Below, one piece after another: positions 23,798-36,387 of a stretch of DNA of 64,000 nt. The stretch's first letter is position 1, and every line of letters starts with the position of its first letter. Source of the stretch: Symsagittifera roscoffensis (Eukaryota; Xenacoelomorpha; Acoela; Convolutidae). The stretch is from positions 71,205,345-71,269,344 of the forward strand of contig NC_087062.1 in the NCBI RefSeq assembly GCF_963678635.1, written 5' to 3'. The translations under genes were made by a program, and so were the position numbers. Below the pieces are notes generated by a model. It saw nothing but the letters and a program-made list of their open reading frames with translations, had not been told where the DNA came from and ran no database searches.

Positions 23798-25831
23798 CTA
23801 AAAACATACTTTCTAGAAAAGATTTTTAAACAAAAGTGAAGAAATTTGCTGTTGGGTAAATAAATTTCAAAAGCTAAAAGAAAGGCCTGACTAATGAGCT
23901 GTTCAGCTTTCTTGAGGTACCGCTGTTGTGCCTATGATAATGATCTTCCTATAACTTTTCTGATTGTTTTTCTGTGATGCTTAATGTTGCCTCATGCGTT
24001 AAAGACGTGGATGGATTATGTTATCCCGCAACAGAAACAGAAAGCAAATGATATTTTGGAAAAACTTTGGACGGTTTTGACCAAGATTTGCGTTTTGAAA
24101 AAATCTGGGAATAGTTCATCCGAAAAGGGATGTCGTAAAATAGTAGCAAAGGGGAAAGGGGGCCTTTGTATGTGGTAAGGTAGTTGAGGAGAGTAGGGGG
24201 TGCGTCCTCTTCCTTAACTCCACTCATGTCCGTGGGTAAAACAAAACTGTCAAAAAACCTTGCATGATTAAATCAGATTTCGAAAAAAAACTATCGAGTG
24301 TATAGATTCAAACTTCCATGTTTACAACGATCTAGCAGGAAAAAATCTACGGTCAAAATTGATTCGTCGGAAAGTGGCGCTTTTTCAGAACAAAATCAAA
24401 CCAAACTTTGTTGAATCAAAATCAGTCTTTTAGATCAAAATGTCAGCGGGCAAATGACTGGAAGCATTTAAATAACGAATGTTAAAATGTCCATGGGTCG
24501 GCAAAATTAGTATCAAGGATAGCCGGTAGCCGGTTGCAGTATAAGTAGCACATAAGGTGGCGACCACATTCAAAAACTACAAAAAAAATGTTTTTCTTAC
24601 TTTTTTTTCAATTGAGTGTCGTGTTTTTGTGAGCGGTGTAATGAGAAAATTGTACTAGCGCATAGAAACATAGTAAATTGGGCGTATTTGACAAAAGTTG
24701 TCAGTGAAAAAATTACAAGCAAAGATATGAAAAAAAATTCTAATTTTTTTGCTGAATAAAAGCAAAAAAGCAAAAAAAGTTAAAAAGCAATTCGTTAAAG
24801 AGCAAAAAAAAAGCAAACACACCCAGAGACAAACTTCATCTCCATTTTCAAAAATCGAATGTTTTAACCTCATTTTTTCATATAAATTAAAAAACTTTTA
24901 CTGATTTTTTGCAGTTTTTTGAGCTTTTGAAGTTATTAAAAGACGCTATATAAATCCTTCGCCCCCTTGAAAAATCATCCTAGATCCGCCCCTAACTCGG
25001 AAATAAGATTTTTCTTTTAGCTGAAATTTTCAAAATTCAATATGCATAAAGTCTATCGAGAAAGTTTGCGCGACTATTTTGTTGCGGCTTTGCGCGATAT
25101 GATATTATAGTTGCGCGCAAGTTTTGTGACTTTGCGCAACCAATTTTTTCTATATTGATTTTTTGTCCAACTTTGGTGCGCTGCTCATGTTGCAACTATG
25201 CCTTAAGTATGGGGTTTATAGGAAAAAAATTGCTGTCTATGCTTCTCGCGTAAATTTTTGTGACAATGTTTAAGCAGAACAAAAGGTGATCATTTCATAA
25301 ATTGTGATTTAATTTTAGAAAAAAGATCGTTAAAAGTTTCTAGTTCTAAATTTGTAACGAAAAGATATAACGAATGACTAGTACAACTCAAAAAAATTAA
25401 TATTTTCTACGGAAACCCCTAGATTTGCAAATTAATAGGGTCCCTTTTTGGGTGACTCGACCGTCCGCTGCTTGTTTGTGACTTTGATCGATTTGTGTTG
25501 TAATTTTGCGCGACTTTCGGGACTCTGCGTGATCATTTTTAACTATGCATCAATTCTGCGACTTTAACCTCGGCGCAAGTGAGATGAACAGTTGCGCAAC
25601 CGCATTTGGTGGCGACATAAGTCATATGTTTGCACGCTAATTACCCTTTCTAATTTTTACAATAAAATCAACAAAAAGATTCAGAATAAAATGTGACGAT
25701 ATATTTCATATCAATTTGAACAACAAATATCCTGAAACTAAAAGATGGTTTCCGATTCCAACAAATTTTTGCTCGGAAGTCAAAGTTTAAAAAATTGTCA
25801 TGATTCTCTGTAAAGAAAGCACCATGCTAAC

Positions 25832-26016
25832 CGAAACTTGTGGGTCGTTTTTGAACATGTTAGTGGTGGACACAGCGGAGAAAGCGGAGAGGTGGCTCGA
25901 CGCACTCTGGATGTGGGACCTAGACACTTCTATGTCATCCATGCCAGACAGAGAGAACGAGTGGCTCTGTAGGTTGAAGTATCGACAGTTCACTTCTATT
26001 CTGGTCGTGAATGAAC
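25832..26016 (-). CDS. GPS-motif exon, unit B (exon 4B), last Cys lost
   Basis: Same boundaries and phases as exon 4A. One base change turns the remaining downstream Cys into Ser: HIQSASSHLSAF instead of HIQCASSHLSAF. The HLS cleavage triplet is unchanged. With that change only the first Cys of the motif remains and no GPS disulfide can form. The exon can splice in frame to exon 5 at 18,537, but not to exon 3A, because it ends in phase 0. Confidence 0.75.
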
Positions 26017-27783
26017 CTTAAGCATGCTTACAAACTTATTTTACTTTCTATTTTATTTGAACTTTTGACTGCTGGCCACACGTGTTGGGGTGAGCCATAA
26101 AATTTTTGAATAATCAAAATCCATTATAGCCCAGTATTTTTAGAGAAATTATATCGATTATAATCCAAGTAAAATCCATTATAATGGATTATAATGGATT
26201 TTAATATCTACAATTTTTATCAAAAATTTCTGCGAAACTTTCATTTTTTTCTGCATTTTTCACAGTCTACTCATTTTCTAAGCCTACTCACATTTTGTTA
26301 AATTTTGGGAGTGGAGGTGAGGGTGAGGTGGTGGTAAGTGAAGAACGTAAGAATGGTACGAGTTAGTGCAAGTATTTTTAGGGGAGGGTTAGACAAGTAT
26401 AGAAAAAAATAGAAAACAATACAACTTCTTACTGTAGTCAAATTTAAAATACAGTTTATCAATTACAATTTTCAAGTTTTGAATGTTTGATTTTAATGTT
26501 CTGGAAAATCCTTTATAATTAATCCATTATAATCATTTATTGTAGAATTTTACGGATACAGATGATGAAAATCCATTATAATAGATTATAATGAAATAGA
26601 TTGATTTTTTTTATATTTGATTTATAATCGATTATGATTCCATTATAATAATTTATTTTTGAATTTTACGGAGACAGACGATGAAAATCCATCGTAATTG
26701 ATTATTAGCCATGGAACTTCATTGCGGGGATCTAAAAACAATATTACGGCAAGCAAAATAGGTTCAAAAAATAGGTAAAACTATGGAAAGACTAAAAAGA
26801 AAACAAGATAACCATGTCCTAAGCCATATTTGAAACCCTTAAAAACGCGCTTAAAATAGTTTACTTTTGAGAATTTGGCATCTACTATCATATTTTTGTC
26901 AAAATTTCGACATTTGAATCCGTAATCGCATGTATTCTGTTTTTTAACCAAATTTTGATTACCTCAGAGAAGCTCACATGGAGTAATTTGAGCTTATTTG
27001 CGTTTCATTTTAAAAGTTTTTCTTAGCTTTGATTTGTATTTCTAAAAAATTCCCAAAGTTTGTCTGAGCAACAAGAAAAATTGTTCTGATTGTTTTCGGA
27101 TTTTCAGACTTAATTAAACAACATGGCCAGAGGCGGACCTCAAAGTTTTCATCTATTACAATTTTAAAGTAAAATTACTGTTCATAGCCACGGTTTTTTT
27201 TTTCATTTTATTCAATTGTCTTTTCTTGAAAAGAAAACAAAATGGAGTTTGACAAAAAATGAAGTTTTTTTTTCTTTAGTTTTTATTTCTTTTCCTAAAT
27301 CAGTGCTGTTGAATCATTCTGTACTACTTATCGGGTAACCGGATATCCTGGATTTTTCAGTAAAAATCATTTGTGAAACTAAGAAAATAATTTTCATCTG
27401 TTTTTTTTAATTTGATTATTTGATTGAACACGACCACCCCACCCCTCATCTATGGTAGCCAATTTCTTCTTGATTTTTGGTTCCACAAAAGTCTTCCTGA
27501 AAAATTTTTGCTACAGTCTGTTCTGGCGAAACCTAATTCATTCTAAGGGCATCTGAAAAGCGAAAAAAACTAAGATAAGCTGAGTGAACCAAAGAATGGA
27601 ATTTCAAACTTTTATCACAAAATTTTTTCTGGAAAAATAACTATAAGACTTTTGTTTCGCATTATCAATAACTGAAAGTTGTGGCCTGCTGTTCGGAGTA
27701 TAATGCTGACATGCTGTCATCTAAAAACAAAAAGTTAGGCTGTTGACAACACAGAACATTTTAAATCTGATTTTTGTTTGGAC

Positions 27784-27866
27784 TACATTATAGGCAAACA
27801 GTTAAAATTGTGAGTCAAAATTTTTACATTATAGGCAAACAGTTAAAATTGTGAGTCAAAATTTTG
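27784..27866. repeat. 41-bp tandem duplication in the intron, unit B
   Basis: Copy of the pair described at 22,227-22,309, with the same two repeats. Confidence 0.9.
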
Positions 27867-28146
27867 AGAATTTTTTGAGCATTGAACTGATTGAGCGACT
27901 AAAATCAGAACATGGAAAACTTTTTAAAAATAACAAAAATAAAAGTAAATTTTTGACAAACAAAGGATGCATAACCTAATTTCCAAATGTGTAATAACAA
28001 TTTAAAACGATTTCCTAAAATTTGACAGCATGAAAAATTTATTTTTTGAGCAGCTATTTTCCATGGACTTCATTAATGGAACTGTAACATACCCCGAATT
28101 GTATCACAATGCAAATGTTCTGTAAAGAAGTGAAGTATCAGTTCTA

Positions 28147-28481
28147 AAACAGACAACTGGGCTAAAGACAATTCAGCCAATTTGCAATTCAGACAACTCA
28201 GCCAAAAGCAGTAGACAATTCAGTTGCAGACAATTCAGCCAGTTTTTCAAAAAAAAATAGATAAAAAATGGAATTAAAGTTAATTTTCAGTTTAAGGTCG
28301 GCAATAACCGGCTCTTTATTTCGTATAGAACCCTACTCTGTGGTCACTTATAATTAATTTTAGAACAAATTTTCAATTTTTTTCACATTGGCTGAACTTT
28401 CCGTGGCTGAGTTGTCTGTATATTTTTAGCTGAATTGTCTGTAGTTCATAGCGGCTGAATTGTCTGTGGCCAAAGTGTTTG
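28147..28481. repeat. Foldback with iterated AGACAATTCAGCC words, unit B
   Basis: Duplicate of the foldback at 22,591-22,926, nearly identical. Confidence 0.65.
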
Positions 28482-29076
28482 GACGCATCGAGAATATGAA
28501 GCAAATCTCAGATAGGCGGGCGCATAATTACATCAAATTATTTAGTTGAAAGTTTAGGTTATAAATTTCAGGTTTTTTCTCTGCTTAATTGATTGCATTA
28601 GTTTTTACGCTGCTTAATTGATGGCATTCTCAACCACAACCATCAATACTCCAGTACTGTATAAATTACTGACATTTCATTCTTTGAGCATAGATATCTC
28701 AGAAAAATGCTATTCAAAATGATGTTGTTATACTACCGGAACAGTGTTAATTAGCTCGGCGAGTTCAATCTGAGTAGGTAAACGGTTTTTGTACGGAGGT
28801 TAACCCAGTTTATCGCGAAATTTAGAAATGATGGAAAGAAATTACCAGTATGAATTTAAATTGTCCCAAAACAGCCTAAATTATTTTTTTTTAAAATCGA
28901 ATTATCCGCTTTGAAAATCAAGAAAATGCTAGAATACATGATCACGAGCTGCCAAATTTTTTTTTTGACATACTGACCCCAACACAAAGGGACTGACCCA
29001 ACACAAGGTCTCAAAAAGGTCTTAACTGTTGAAACACTAAGGATGTTCAGACAAAAGAGCAAACTCGAGTAGTCAC

Positions 29077-29352
29077 CTTCATGTGTTTCTTGTGGGTGAG
29101 CGTCGTCAAGATTCAGTGTGTAGTTAAGAGCGACATCGGTCAATTTATCACCGGTAGAGTTTCGCACCTGAACCGAAACAATGTCAGCAACTCTTAAAGA
29201 CCGTATTTGCTCTAAGGAACTGCTTGCGACATCTTTGGTGATTGAGAGTAATTGACGAGGCATAGGAACTATAGAACTGTCTGCAATGGCCATAGTTACA
29301 GTGCCTCCATCCTCTTGAAGACGTCCCAATTGACCGATATCAATCGAAATCC
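29077..29352 (-). CDS. GAIN-domain exon, unit B (exon 3B)
   Basis: Same 276-base exon as 3A, with identical splice sites and phases (in at phase 1, out at phase 1). It carries RVADIV where 3A has RVVDIV. It follows exon 2 (30,830-31,173) in phase: the single A left by exon 2 plus GG makes an Arg codon. It can join either exon 4B or, by skipping, exon 4A. Confidence 0.75.
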
Positions 29353-30829
29353 CTAAAAACATACTTTCTAGAAAAGATTTTTAAACAAAAGTGAAGAAAT
29401 TTGCTGTTGGGTAAATAAATTTCAAAAGCTAAAAGAAAGGCCTGACTAATGAGCTGTTCAGCTTTCTTGAGGTACCGCTGTTGTGCCTGTGATAATGATC
29501 TTCCTATAACTTTTCTGATTGTTTTTCTGTGATGCTTAATGTTGCCTCATGCGTTAAAGACGTGGATGGATTATGTTATCCCGCAACAGAAACAGAAAGC
29601 AAATGATATTTTGGAAAAACTTTGGACGGTTTTGACCAAGATTTGCGTTTTGAAAAAATCTGGGAATAGTTCATCCGAAAAGGGATGTCGTAAAATAGTA
29701 GCAAAGGGGAAAGGGGGCCTTTGTATGTGGTAAGGTAGTTGAGGAGAGTAGGGGGTGCGTCCTCTTCCTTAACTCCACTCATGTCCGTGGGTAAAACAAA
29801 ACTGTCAAAAAACCTTGCATGATTAAATCAGATTTCGAAAAAAAAACTATCGAGTGTATAGATTCAAACTTCCATGTTTACAACGATCTAGCAGGAAAAA
29901 ATCTACGGTCAAAATTGATTCGTCGGAAAGTGGCGCTTTTTCAGAACAAAATCAAACCAAACTTTGTTGAATCAAAATCAGTCTTTTAGATCAAAATGTC
30001 AGCGGGCAAATGACTGGAAGCATTTAAATAACGAATGTTAAAATGTCCATGGGTCGGCAAAATTAGTATCAAGGATAGCCGGTAGCCGGTTGCAGTATAA
30101 GTAGCACATAAGGTGGCGACCACATTCAAAAACTACAAAAAAAATGTTTTTCTTACTTTTTTTCAATTGAGTGTCGTGTTTTTGTGAGCGGTGTAATGAG
30201 AAAATTGTACTAGCGCATAGAAACATAGTAAATTGGGCGTATTTGACAAAAGTTGTCAGTGAAAAAATTACAAGCAAAGATATGAAAAAAAATTCTAATT
30301 TTTTTGCTGAATAAAAGCAAAAAAGCAAAAAAAGTTAAAAAGCAATTCGTTAAAGAGCAAAAAAAGCAAACACACCCAGAGACAAACTTCATCTCCATTT
30401 TCAAAAATCGAATGTATTAACCTCATTTGTTCATATAAATTAATATATCAAATATTTTAAGGGTTTTAGCCTTAAAAAATCCATTTTAATGCTCAAAATT
30501 TTGAAAAATGATTTAAACGGATTTTTGCAAGGTGCTAAGGATGTTTAAACGGATTTTTGCAGGATTTTTGTAAAGTGCTAATTTGATTATTCTCTGAATA
30601 TGCATTGAATATTCTTGGGCTTACTTACTGTAGCTCCTGTAGATTCTTAAGCAAAAAAACGACGATTTTCTGAAAAAACGCACGCTATGAAAAACAGCTC
30701 AATCAAAAGAGAACTACCAAAAAATATTGTGGAGCGATCATTGTGGTCTATCAAAAATCTTAGACGTCTTGAAAAAGTCTTAGACGTCTTGAAAAAAAAA
30801 TGTTGTGATGAGATCTTTGATTTTCTCAC

Positions 30830-31173
30830 TTTGCTTCATGCCTTTGACGATGCCTTCAGTGTCAATCTGCTCCAACTCCACCTTTTCCAAGGTATCAATC
30901 TCGTTCAAAATGTGAGGAAAATTCCACACTTTGATCTTGAGACCATTTTTTTCCAGAACGTTCTTATTTAAGTGGAGCTGTTTGGCTAAATTTTGAAAAG
31001 CGCCTGTCAAATCCTCCAAAATTAGTATACACATGAATTCGCCAGTTCTGTCATTTTTCAAGTGTTTTGTATCCGTAAGAAGTTTCAGTCCAATGTCGAA
31101 CAGAAATTGCATTGTGTTTTGAGTTGCGTCTTCTTTTTTCCACGGAAGCTCCAACAGGCCATTAGCTTCCAAT
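30830..31173 (-). CDS. Exon 2 of GAIN/GPS receptor gene
   Basis: The minus-strand exon is 344 bases, between a TTATGCGACAG acceptor and a CAAA|GTGAGA donor. Its first base completes the Lys codon left open by exon 1 (AA|A), and it leaves one base for exon 3. The product is helix-rich and Leu-rich (LFDIGLKLLTDTKHL, FQNLAKQLHLNKNVLE), as in the helical subdomain A at the start of a GAIN domain. Context agrees: beta-rich GAIN exons and the GPS exon follow. Two neighbouring tandem 18-base words (TTAGACGTCTTGAAAAA) beside the donor are intronic. Confidence 0.72.
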
Positions 31174-31471
31174 CTGTCGCATAACACAAAATTACAGAAT
31201 GCTTAGCTTGACTTAAATCAAGATCCTAATGAGCCTGAACAATGCGAAGTATTAGGTTTAACTATTCGATTATATACAAGGATTCATATAACCGAAACAT
31301 GTAATGCTAATGAGTCCAAATTTATTTGAAATAGCGTTCAACAATAATTTGAATTCATTGTTTTTGGCGATTTTTTGAAATTTTCTAACTTGAAAATTTG
31401 CGTTTTTTTTGGGAAAACAGTTGCTGTCTTAAAACCATGTTATAAGACAGTTATAAGATAGTGAAAATTTC

Positions 31472-31770
31472 GGGGCGGATTTAGGGGGGGGGGGGGGCGT
31501 GCGGACGCCTCTTTCCTCAGGGATTCGACCACATGCCGACCCAAAAGGTACGTACCCCTTTGTTTTGAGACATCCATTGGTGACGGACCCTTAATTTTTT
31601 CTAAGGGCGCCTTAGGCGCCAATATATGCTAATTCTGAGGGGGGAGCACACGCCAAAAAAAACGAAGCAGGGTCTTTTTAGAGCTCTGGGAGAGCTAAGA
31701 AAAAATCAATTTTTGAAGTTTTTTTAATGAAAATCCCCCCCCCCCCCCAAGAAAACCCTAGATCCGCCCC
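31472..31770. mobile_element. MITE, GGGGCGGATCTAG family, 299 bp
   Basis: It has clean inverted ends: GGGGCGGATTTAGGG and CCCTAGATCCGCCCC. A G run (31,484-31,497) and a C run (31,735-31,748) lie just inside them and can pair. It sits in the intron between exons 1 and 2. Internal words AGGGATTCGACC and GGCGCCTTAGGCGCC match the copy at 8,164-8,543. Confidence 0.7.
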
Positions 31771-32044
31771 TGTAGCTCAAATTTCTTCTTCCTAATGACA
31801 ACTAGCTTCAAATTCACGTTTCTTCTCGAACCCTTCTGAAATCTGATTGCCAAAATTTTTTTCAAAAACCCGCTCATTCTGTACTGTTTGTTTTTTCTCG
31901 GATCTTTCTGAGGAAAAGGCAAGGAAAACGACGATAGATTGAAAAAAAAAAATCAAAACAAAATTTAAAATAAAAATAAAAAAAACTCGACTTTAAAGTT
32001 TTTAAATGCAATTTAAAAAAGCTTATATGTGAAAGCCCACATAC

Positions 32045-35000
32045 TTGCTTATGTTTTGCATTAATCGAAGTATCGTTCTCGTAGTCTGGATGTCAGCCAA
32101 TGTCAATAACTCGTCCGATTCGAAATCCTCAGCGAGAGCCTTCAAGGTGATATATACATCTGTGAACCCTATTTTACCATCGCTAGATCCTGCGCTAAAG
32201 GCCTGTAGTCCTGAAAACAACTTAATTTCACGTGGCGAAATAGGAACGCCAGTCACAGCTAAAGTCGAATCCGTTGAAGTGACATCCGGTGTCGTATGAC
32301 GTAACGGAGGACTTGCTACATCACCAGTGGCTACGTCAGTCGTTGCTGGCTTGAGTGTAAAGGGCGCCTCAGTACCAGCAGTGACGATTTCGGCAGCTTT
32401 CGCAAGTTCGGTTCCTTCAAACGAAATAGTACTACTCAGTGATTTAACAGCACAAGTGCATTTGAAGTTATTTTCAACCTGACTATTTTCCAAAGTGATA
32501 CATTTTCGGTATGTCGAAGACTGAACGTCGTATGAAAATGGACCTTCAGTTGATGGAATTCGGAAAACACTGCTCAAAACTGTAATAGCACATTGCAACT
32601 TAATAGCTCGATTCGGAAGATCGTAGGCACAAACATCGCAACAAACAGATTGCAAATTGTCACCGGTAAGTCCGTTGTTACTAACTAGAACCGATTCAAC
32701 TATTCGAGGCACTTGAGATTTCTTGATCAATTTTCGTTCTGCGAATTTGTTTTTTCCTGAATATTCACACCACAAATCTTCTTGAATCTTTTCAATCTGA
32801 AAACTAATGGTTGATTCTCCGCTCAAGCTCTCGTCCATTCTATAAGGAACAATAGTGTAACTTTTATCACGAGCCCCACAAGTTACATTAGCCTCGATCT
32901 CTTGACCATATATGGTAATTGAACCATGAATGGTCGCATTAGGTGAACATTGAAGTCGGTACGAAAACGGTTTCTCGTGGATGTAGGATGACTGTTGAGC
33001 AGTTATTTTTATCATTTTGCTTGTTGATTCGAGATATTTTTCTTCAATGCTGTGTGAACTTAAGCCAGAACTGCACTTGAACAAGTAGAATCCTGTATGA
33101 AAATGATTTGTGAAATTTTTGATGGTCAATTCAGAGCAAAGTTGTGTGTCATTGCACTGCGGGTTTTCGCGGTTTGTGTTGTTTATGAAGTAGTTATCAA
33201 ATCCGGATTCCAATAATCTTACTGGTTCAATGCCATCAGTTGCTAACACTTGGTAAAAATCCCAGCCACAAAATTGAATTGGGTTGCCAATTGCACAAGC
33301 CCGAATAATAACAGTTTCTCCAAAGCAAGGCTGCTTCAACATTCCTTTTTGAGGTATGCACCAAACGTTCACCTCTTCGATCCTTGGGTCGACCGATATT
33401 GGAAGATAGTTTTGCGAGGTTGTAAATTTAAACATGTTTGAGTGAGTGTGCTCTTTGGATCCGTCGCCAAATATCTGCTTGCAATCAAAGCTGGTTGGAG
33501 AAAGTGTGTTGCTGACTTTAACTGGAACGGATACCAAAAAATCGTTGGTATCATTTGTTTTCACATGGAAGTTTTGAATGTTACCATTTTCTATTATGCA
33601 CTGTATGTCCACGGAAGAACTGCCGTGCATTTGGACGAATATTTTTTCGACCGATAGATCAAATGAGGGCTTTTCGATCATCTTGTACATGCAATTCCCA
33701 GGCGCCTTTTGCATGTTCCAAACAAAACCTCGGTTATAACGACACAAAACATAGTTTTTATCATTTTTTCGCTCGTAAAACTCCTCCGTAATCCGATCGA
33801 CGTCATAGATAAATTGTGAAGGTAGCGACGAGCTATCGCGAATGGCTAAGAAGTTCATTTTGTCAGGATATGACGTTTTTTCATCGTTCCAAGCATAATG
33901 AGCTCTACAAGTCAGTGCCCGCCAAACTTTCTCGAAGGAGAGATCGGCAGAATGCAACAATCGGCCATCTGAATCTACCATGTTTTGGATCTCATGTGTC
34001 ACTATTTGTCCGCCCTCAAGGTTGCACTTCGTTGCCGAATGGATCCCCAAGTCTGTTAGACAGAGTCGGTAAAATGTGCCGTACTCATAACCGATGTAGT
34101 TTGAGGTGTCATTTTTGGCAGATAGCTCCGAAGTGAAATAGAACGCTTCTGGATTTTGTGATCCGCAAGCACCTGGTCTCGAGGCAAGGGATCCGTATCG
34201 TTTTTTCAGTTTAACCTCAAAATAACCATCATTTTCAACCACGTGAATCGGATCATTTGAACAAAGTTCCAAGGTCGAGTTAGGAGTAGCTACATTAAAC
34301 GAGCATCCGTTTCGACCGAACATATAACAAAAATTACTATCAATGACCTCGAATGATAAGTAATACAACCCTTCGGTCCATTCTTGGACGCTCCGAATCT
34401 CAAACTCGATCATCAATTTTCGGCTCCACACATCGTATCCAGAAAAATCCACGCGCCGAAGAGTTGTATTCATTTTGAAATTCGCTTCACACTCCAATAA
34501 ATTTTTCTCGGTTTTTAGACCGCGGTTCAGTTTGTGGATTTTGACAGCGAACGGAATTAGGTTAAGTTGGGTGAAATAGCGTGATATGAGATGATTTTGG
34601 ATGCTGCAAGATGCTTTCAGGCTTTTACCAATTTCGGCTTCATGGCAGGTATTTTCACACCATATTTTGGGAGGATGTATTATTTCAAATTCAAAGAAAC
34701 TCGTGTCGTCATCCTGATCAAACCATGCTTTCAGACTATACTTTCCAGTATCTGAGCTCTGCAAAGCTGCCAGTTGCAATGCTACTTCTACATGTGTTAC
34801 AACAAAAGGCCCATTGCATCTATTTAGGCACATCATTCTTACGTTTTGGATAAATGAGCGCTCTTCTTGATGCCCATTGAACTCCTGAAATGTCATTTCT
34901 AGTTTGTGCAAAGGATATACGAATGCTCCGAGGTTAAGCGAAACGTCTTTTCCGAAGTATGATTCGTTTACGACGTAGGTTCTATTCAAAATGTCCCAAA

Positions 35001-35826
35001 AATCAACGAAATGGGGCCTTTGTAAAGAATAATTGGCATGAAGATGGCCGAAGTTGTATGTAGCCGAAAGTGAAATTGAGGCACCAATGGGCAGAACGGA
35101 TACAGAGCAGTAAACCGAAGCTGGATGAACCTGAAACGGAATAAACAATACAGTGTAAAGTCCAGGACGACCGTTCGCAACTTCGATGTTTTGAACCGAT
35201 GATTCAATTATTCGGTGGTCGAAGTCGCTTGTATGACAATTTACTGTTCGTTCCATAGAGCCAATAATGTCCACGTGAACTAAAAAGTTCAAGTTTGCGG
35301 ATCCATCTGGAAACTCAGTACAACCGCTGTCCATTCCCGCGGGGGATTCATCTTCTAGAATTTCCAACCAGAGATGTTTCACTTCGCCATTCTGCATGTG
35401 ACAAAAAACTCCAGACGCCAGCATCGATTCGTTTTCCGAGCATTCGTAGAAAACAAACTGTTTACTCGTATCATCAATAAAACCGCAGTATGGAATTATC
35501 GACTGCTGAAGGAATGTAAAGTTAAGCTCTTGACCAACTTCACTATTTTGCTCATAATTATCACTACGGTTTTGAATGATATATTCTATAAAATAGTTGT
35601 ACCCATTTTGCTGAAATGTGTGAACCAAGTCGTAAGATAAAACTTGCGCTTCCTTGCAAGCAGATGCCAGCTCTTCGGTATAACTAATTGGATTAGCGTC
35701 ATTCCTGGAAAAGTGGACATTCAGAGTTGAAATTCCAACCCAAAAGTCACCCTTTTGCTCCGTTTCGAAGAGCCAAAAGTAATCATCCTTCCAAAATTCA
35801 TCACTCCAATAGTCCATATCCGTGAC
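32045..35826 (-). CDS. Exon 1 (visible) of GAIN/GPS receptor gene: large ectodomain
   Basis: An open frame of about 1,260 codons ends at a splice donor (AGCAA|GTATGT, 32,045), with exon 2 continuing in phase. A TAG sits directly before GTC at 35,826, so either CATAG is a splice acceptor or translation starts at the Met at 35,817. The protein there begins MDYWSDEFWKDDYFW and has no signal peptide, which favours an internal exon. The product is Cys-rich, with many N-x-S/T sites. Several stretches look Ig-like, for example GETVIIRACAIG followed by a Trp and later YLFKCSSG. A Thr/Pro-rich stalk (TLKPATTDVATGDVASPPLR) precedes the start of a GAIN-like region. I do not recognise a named family for the ectodomain. 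The upstream exons should lie beyond 36 kb, where a retroelement now sits. Confidence 0.75.
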
Positions 35827-36387
35827 CTATGAACATTTTTGCCAATTCAACAATGTTGAAAAACAATTCATATTATTTATTAAACTAAAAGCTCCATAAA
35901 TTACTTAATTTAAGCAGAAGTTGGCTGATGAAACGCATTTAGGAACAAGGAGAGACGGTTACTCTGTAAATAGCACAGAATTTTCCGACCATAACCATAA
36001 CAATTTTTTTTTCAAATTACTGTCATTTTTTCTGTCGTGTAATGAAAAAACCTAAGCGAAGAAATAGAAATTAGGCTTATTCGACAGTCATAGTCCAATA
36101 GGCTAATTGGAAAACAGTTTTTGTAGAAAAAGACTAAAAAAACGAACAAAAAATCGTATGAAAATTTTTAAAAGTTTCACTTAGTTTTTCTAGTTTTTTT
36201 TGCAGATTTTTCTTTTTGAATTTTAATTCCCAAAATGGCGTTAAGAGCCCGTCAATTGACTTTGAAGCAACCCCCGCAAAATATATTTTACTTGACCCAC
36301 TCCAATGAGTATTTGTAAAATCTGATTTTGCGTGGAAAAAAATTGAAAAAAAAAAAATTAAATCACACCCAAAGACAAAGTTCCTCC
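35827..36387. other. Non-coding gap between receptor exon and retroelement, with dispersed repeat
   Basis: 35,945-36,300 is related to sequence at 19,115-19,400 (shared ATTCGACAGTCATAGT-like words). The last bases before the LTR (CACACCCAAAGACAAAG) resemble 24,815 and 30,371, so the retroelement landed in, or was joined to, a copy of a common repeat. Confidence 0.5.

Larger units (their letters stand above)
19310..24890. repeat. Tandem duplication, unit A (~5.58 kb)
   Basis: From ACTTTTACTGATTTTTTGCA near 19,312 to CATATAAATTAA ending 24,890, this unit matches the next 5.55 kb almost base for base. The offset is 5,584 at the left and 5,555 towards the right, because unit B lacks about 28 bases near 27,262. 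It carries the two exons at 20,248-20,432 and 23,522-23,797 plus the intron between them. An internal GCGC-rich block (19,480-20,050), a TAATCCATTATAA-type element (20,530-21,146) and a foldback (22,591-22,926) are all present in both units. Confidence 0.95.
24891..30443. repeat. Tandem duplication, unit B (~5.55 kb)
   Basis: Second unit, directly following unit A in the same orientation. Differences from unit A are scattered single bases and small indels, roughly one per hundred by eye. The outer right edge at 30,443 is where sequence similarity stops. Such low divergence fits a recent duplication, or two haplotypes placed in series by the assembler. Confidence 0.93.

Noticed and set aside
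24021..24227. Paired ORFs repeated at 29.6 kb
   Set aside because: They are intronic, present only because the 5.5 kb block is duplicated, with no coding character.
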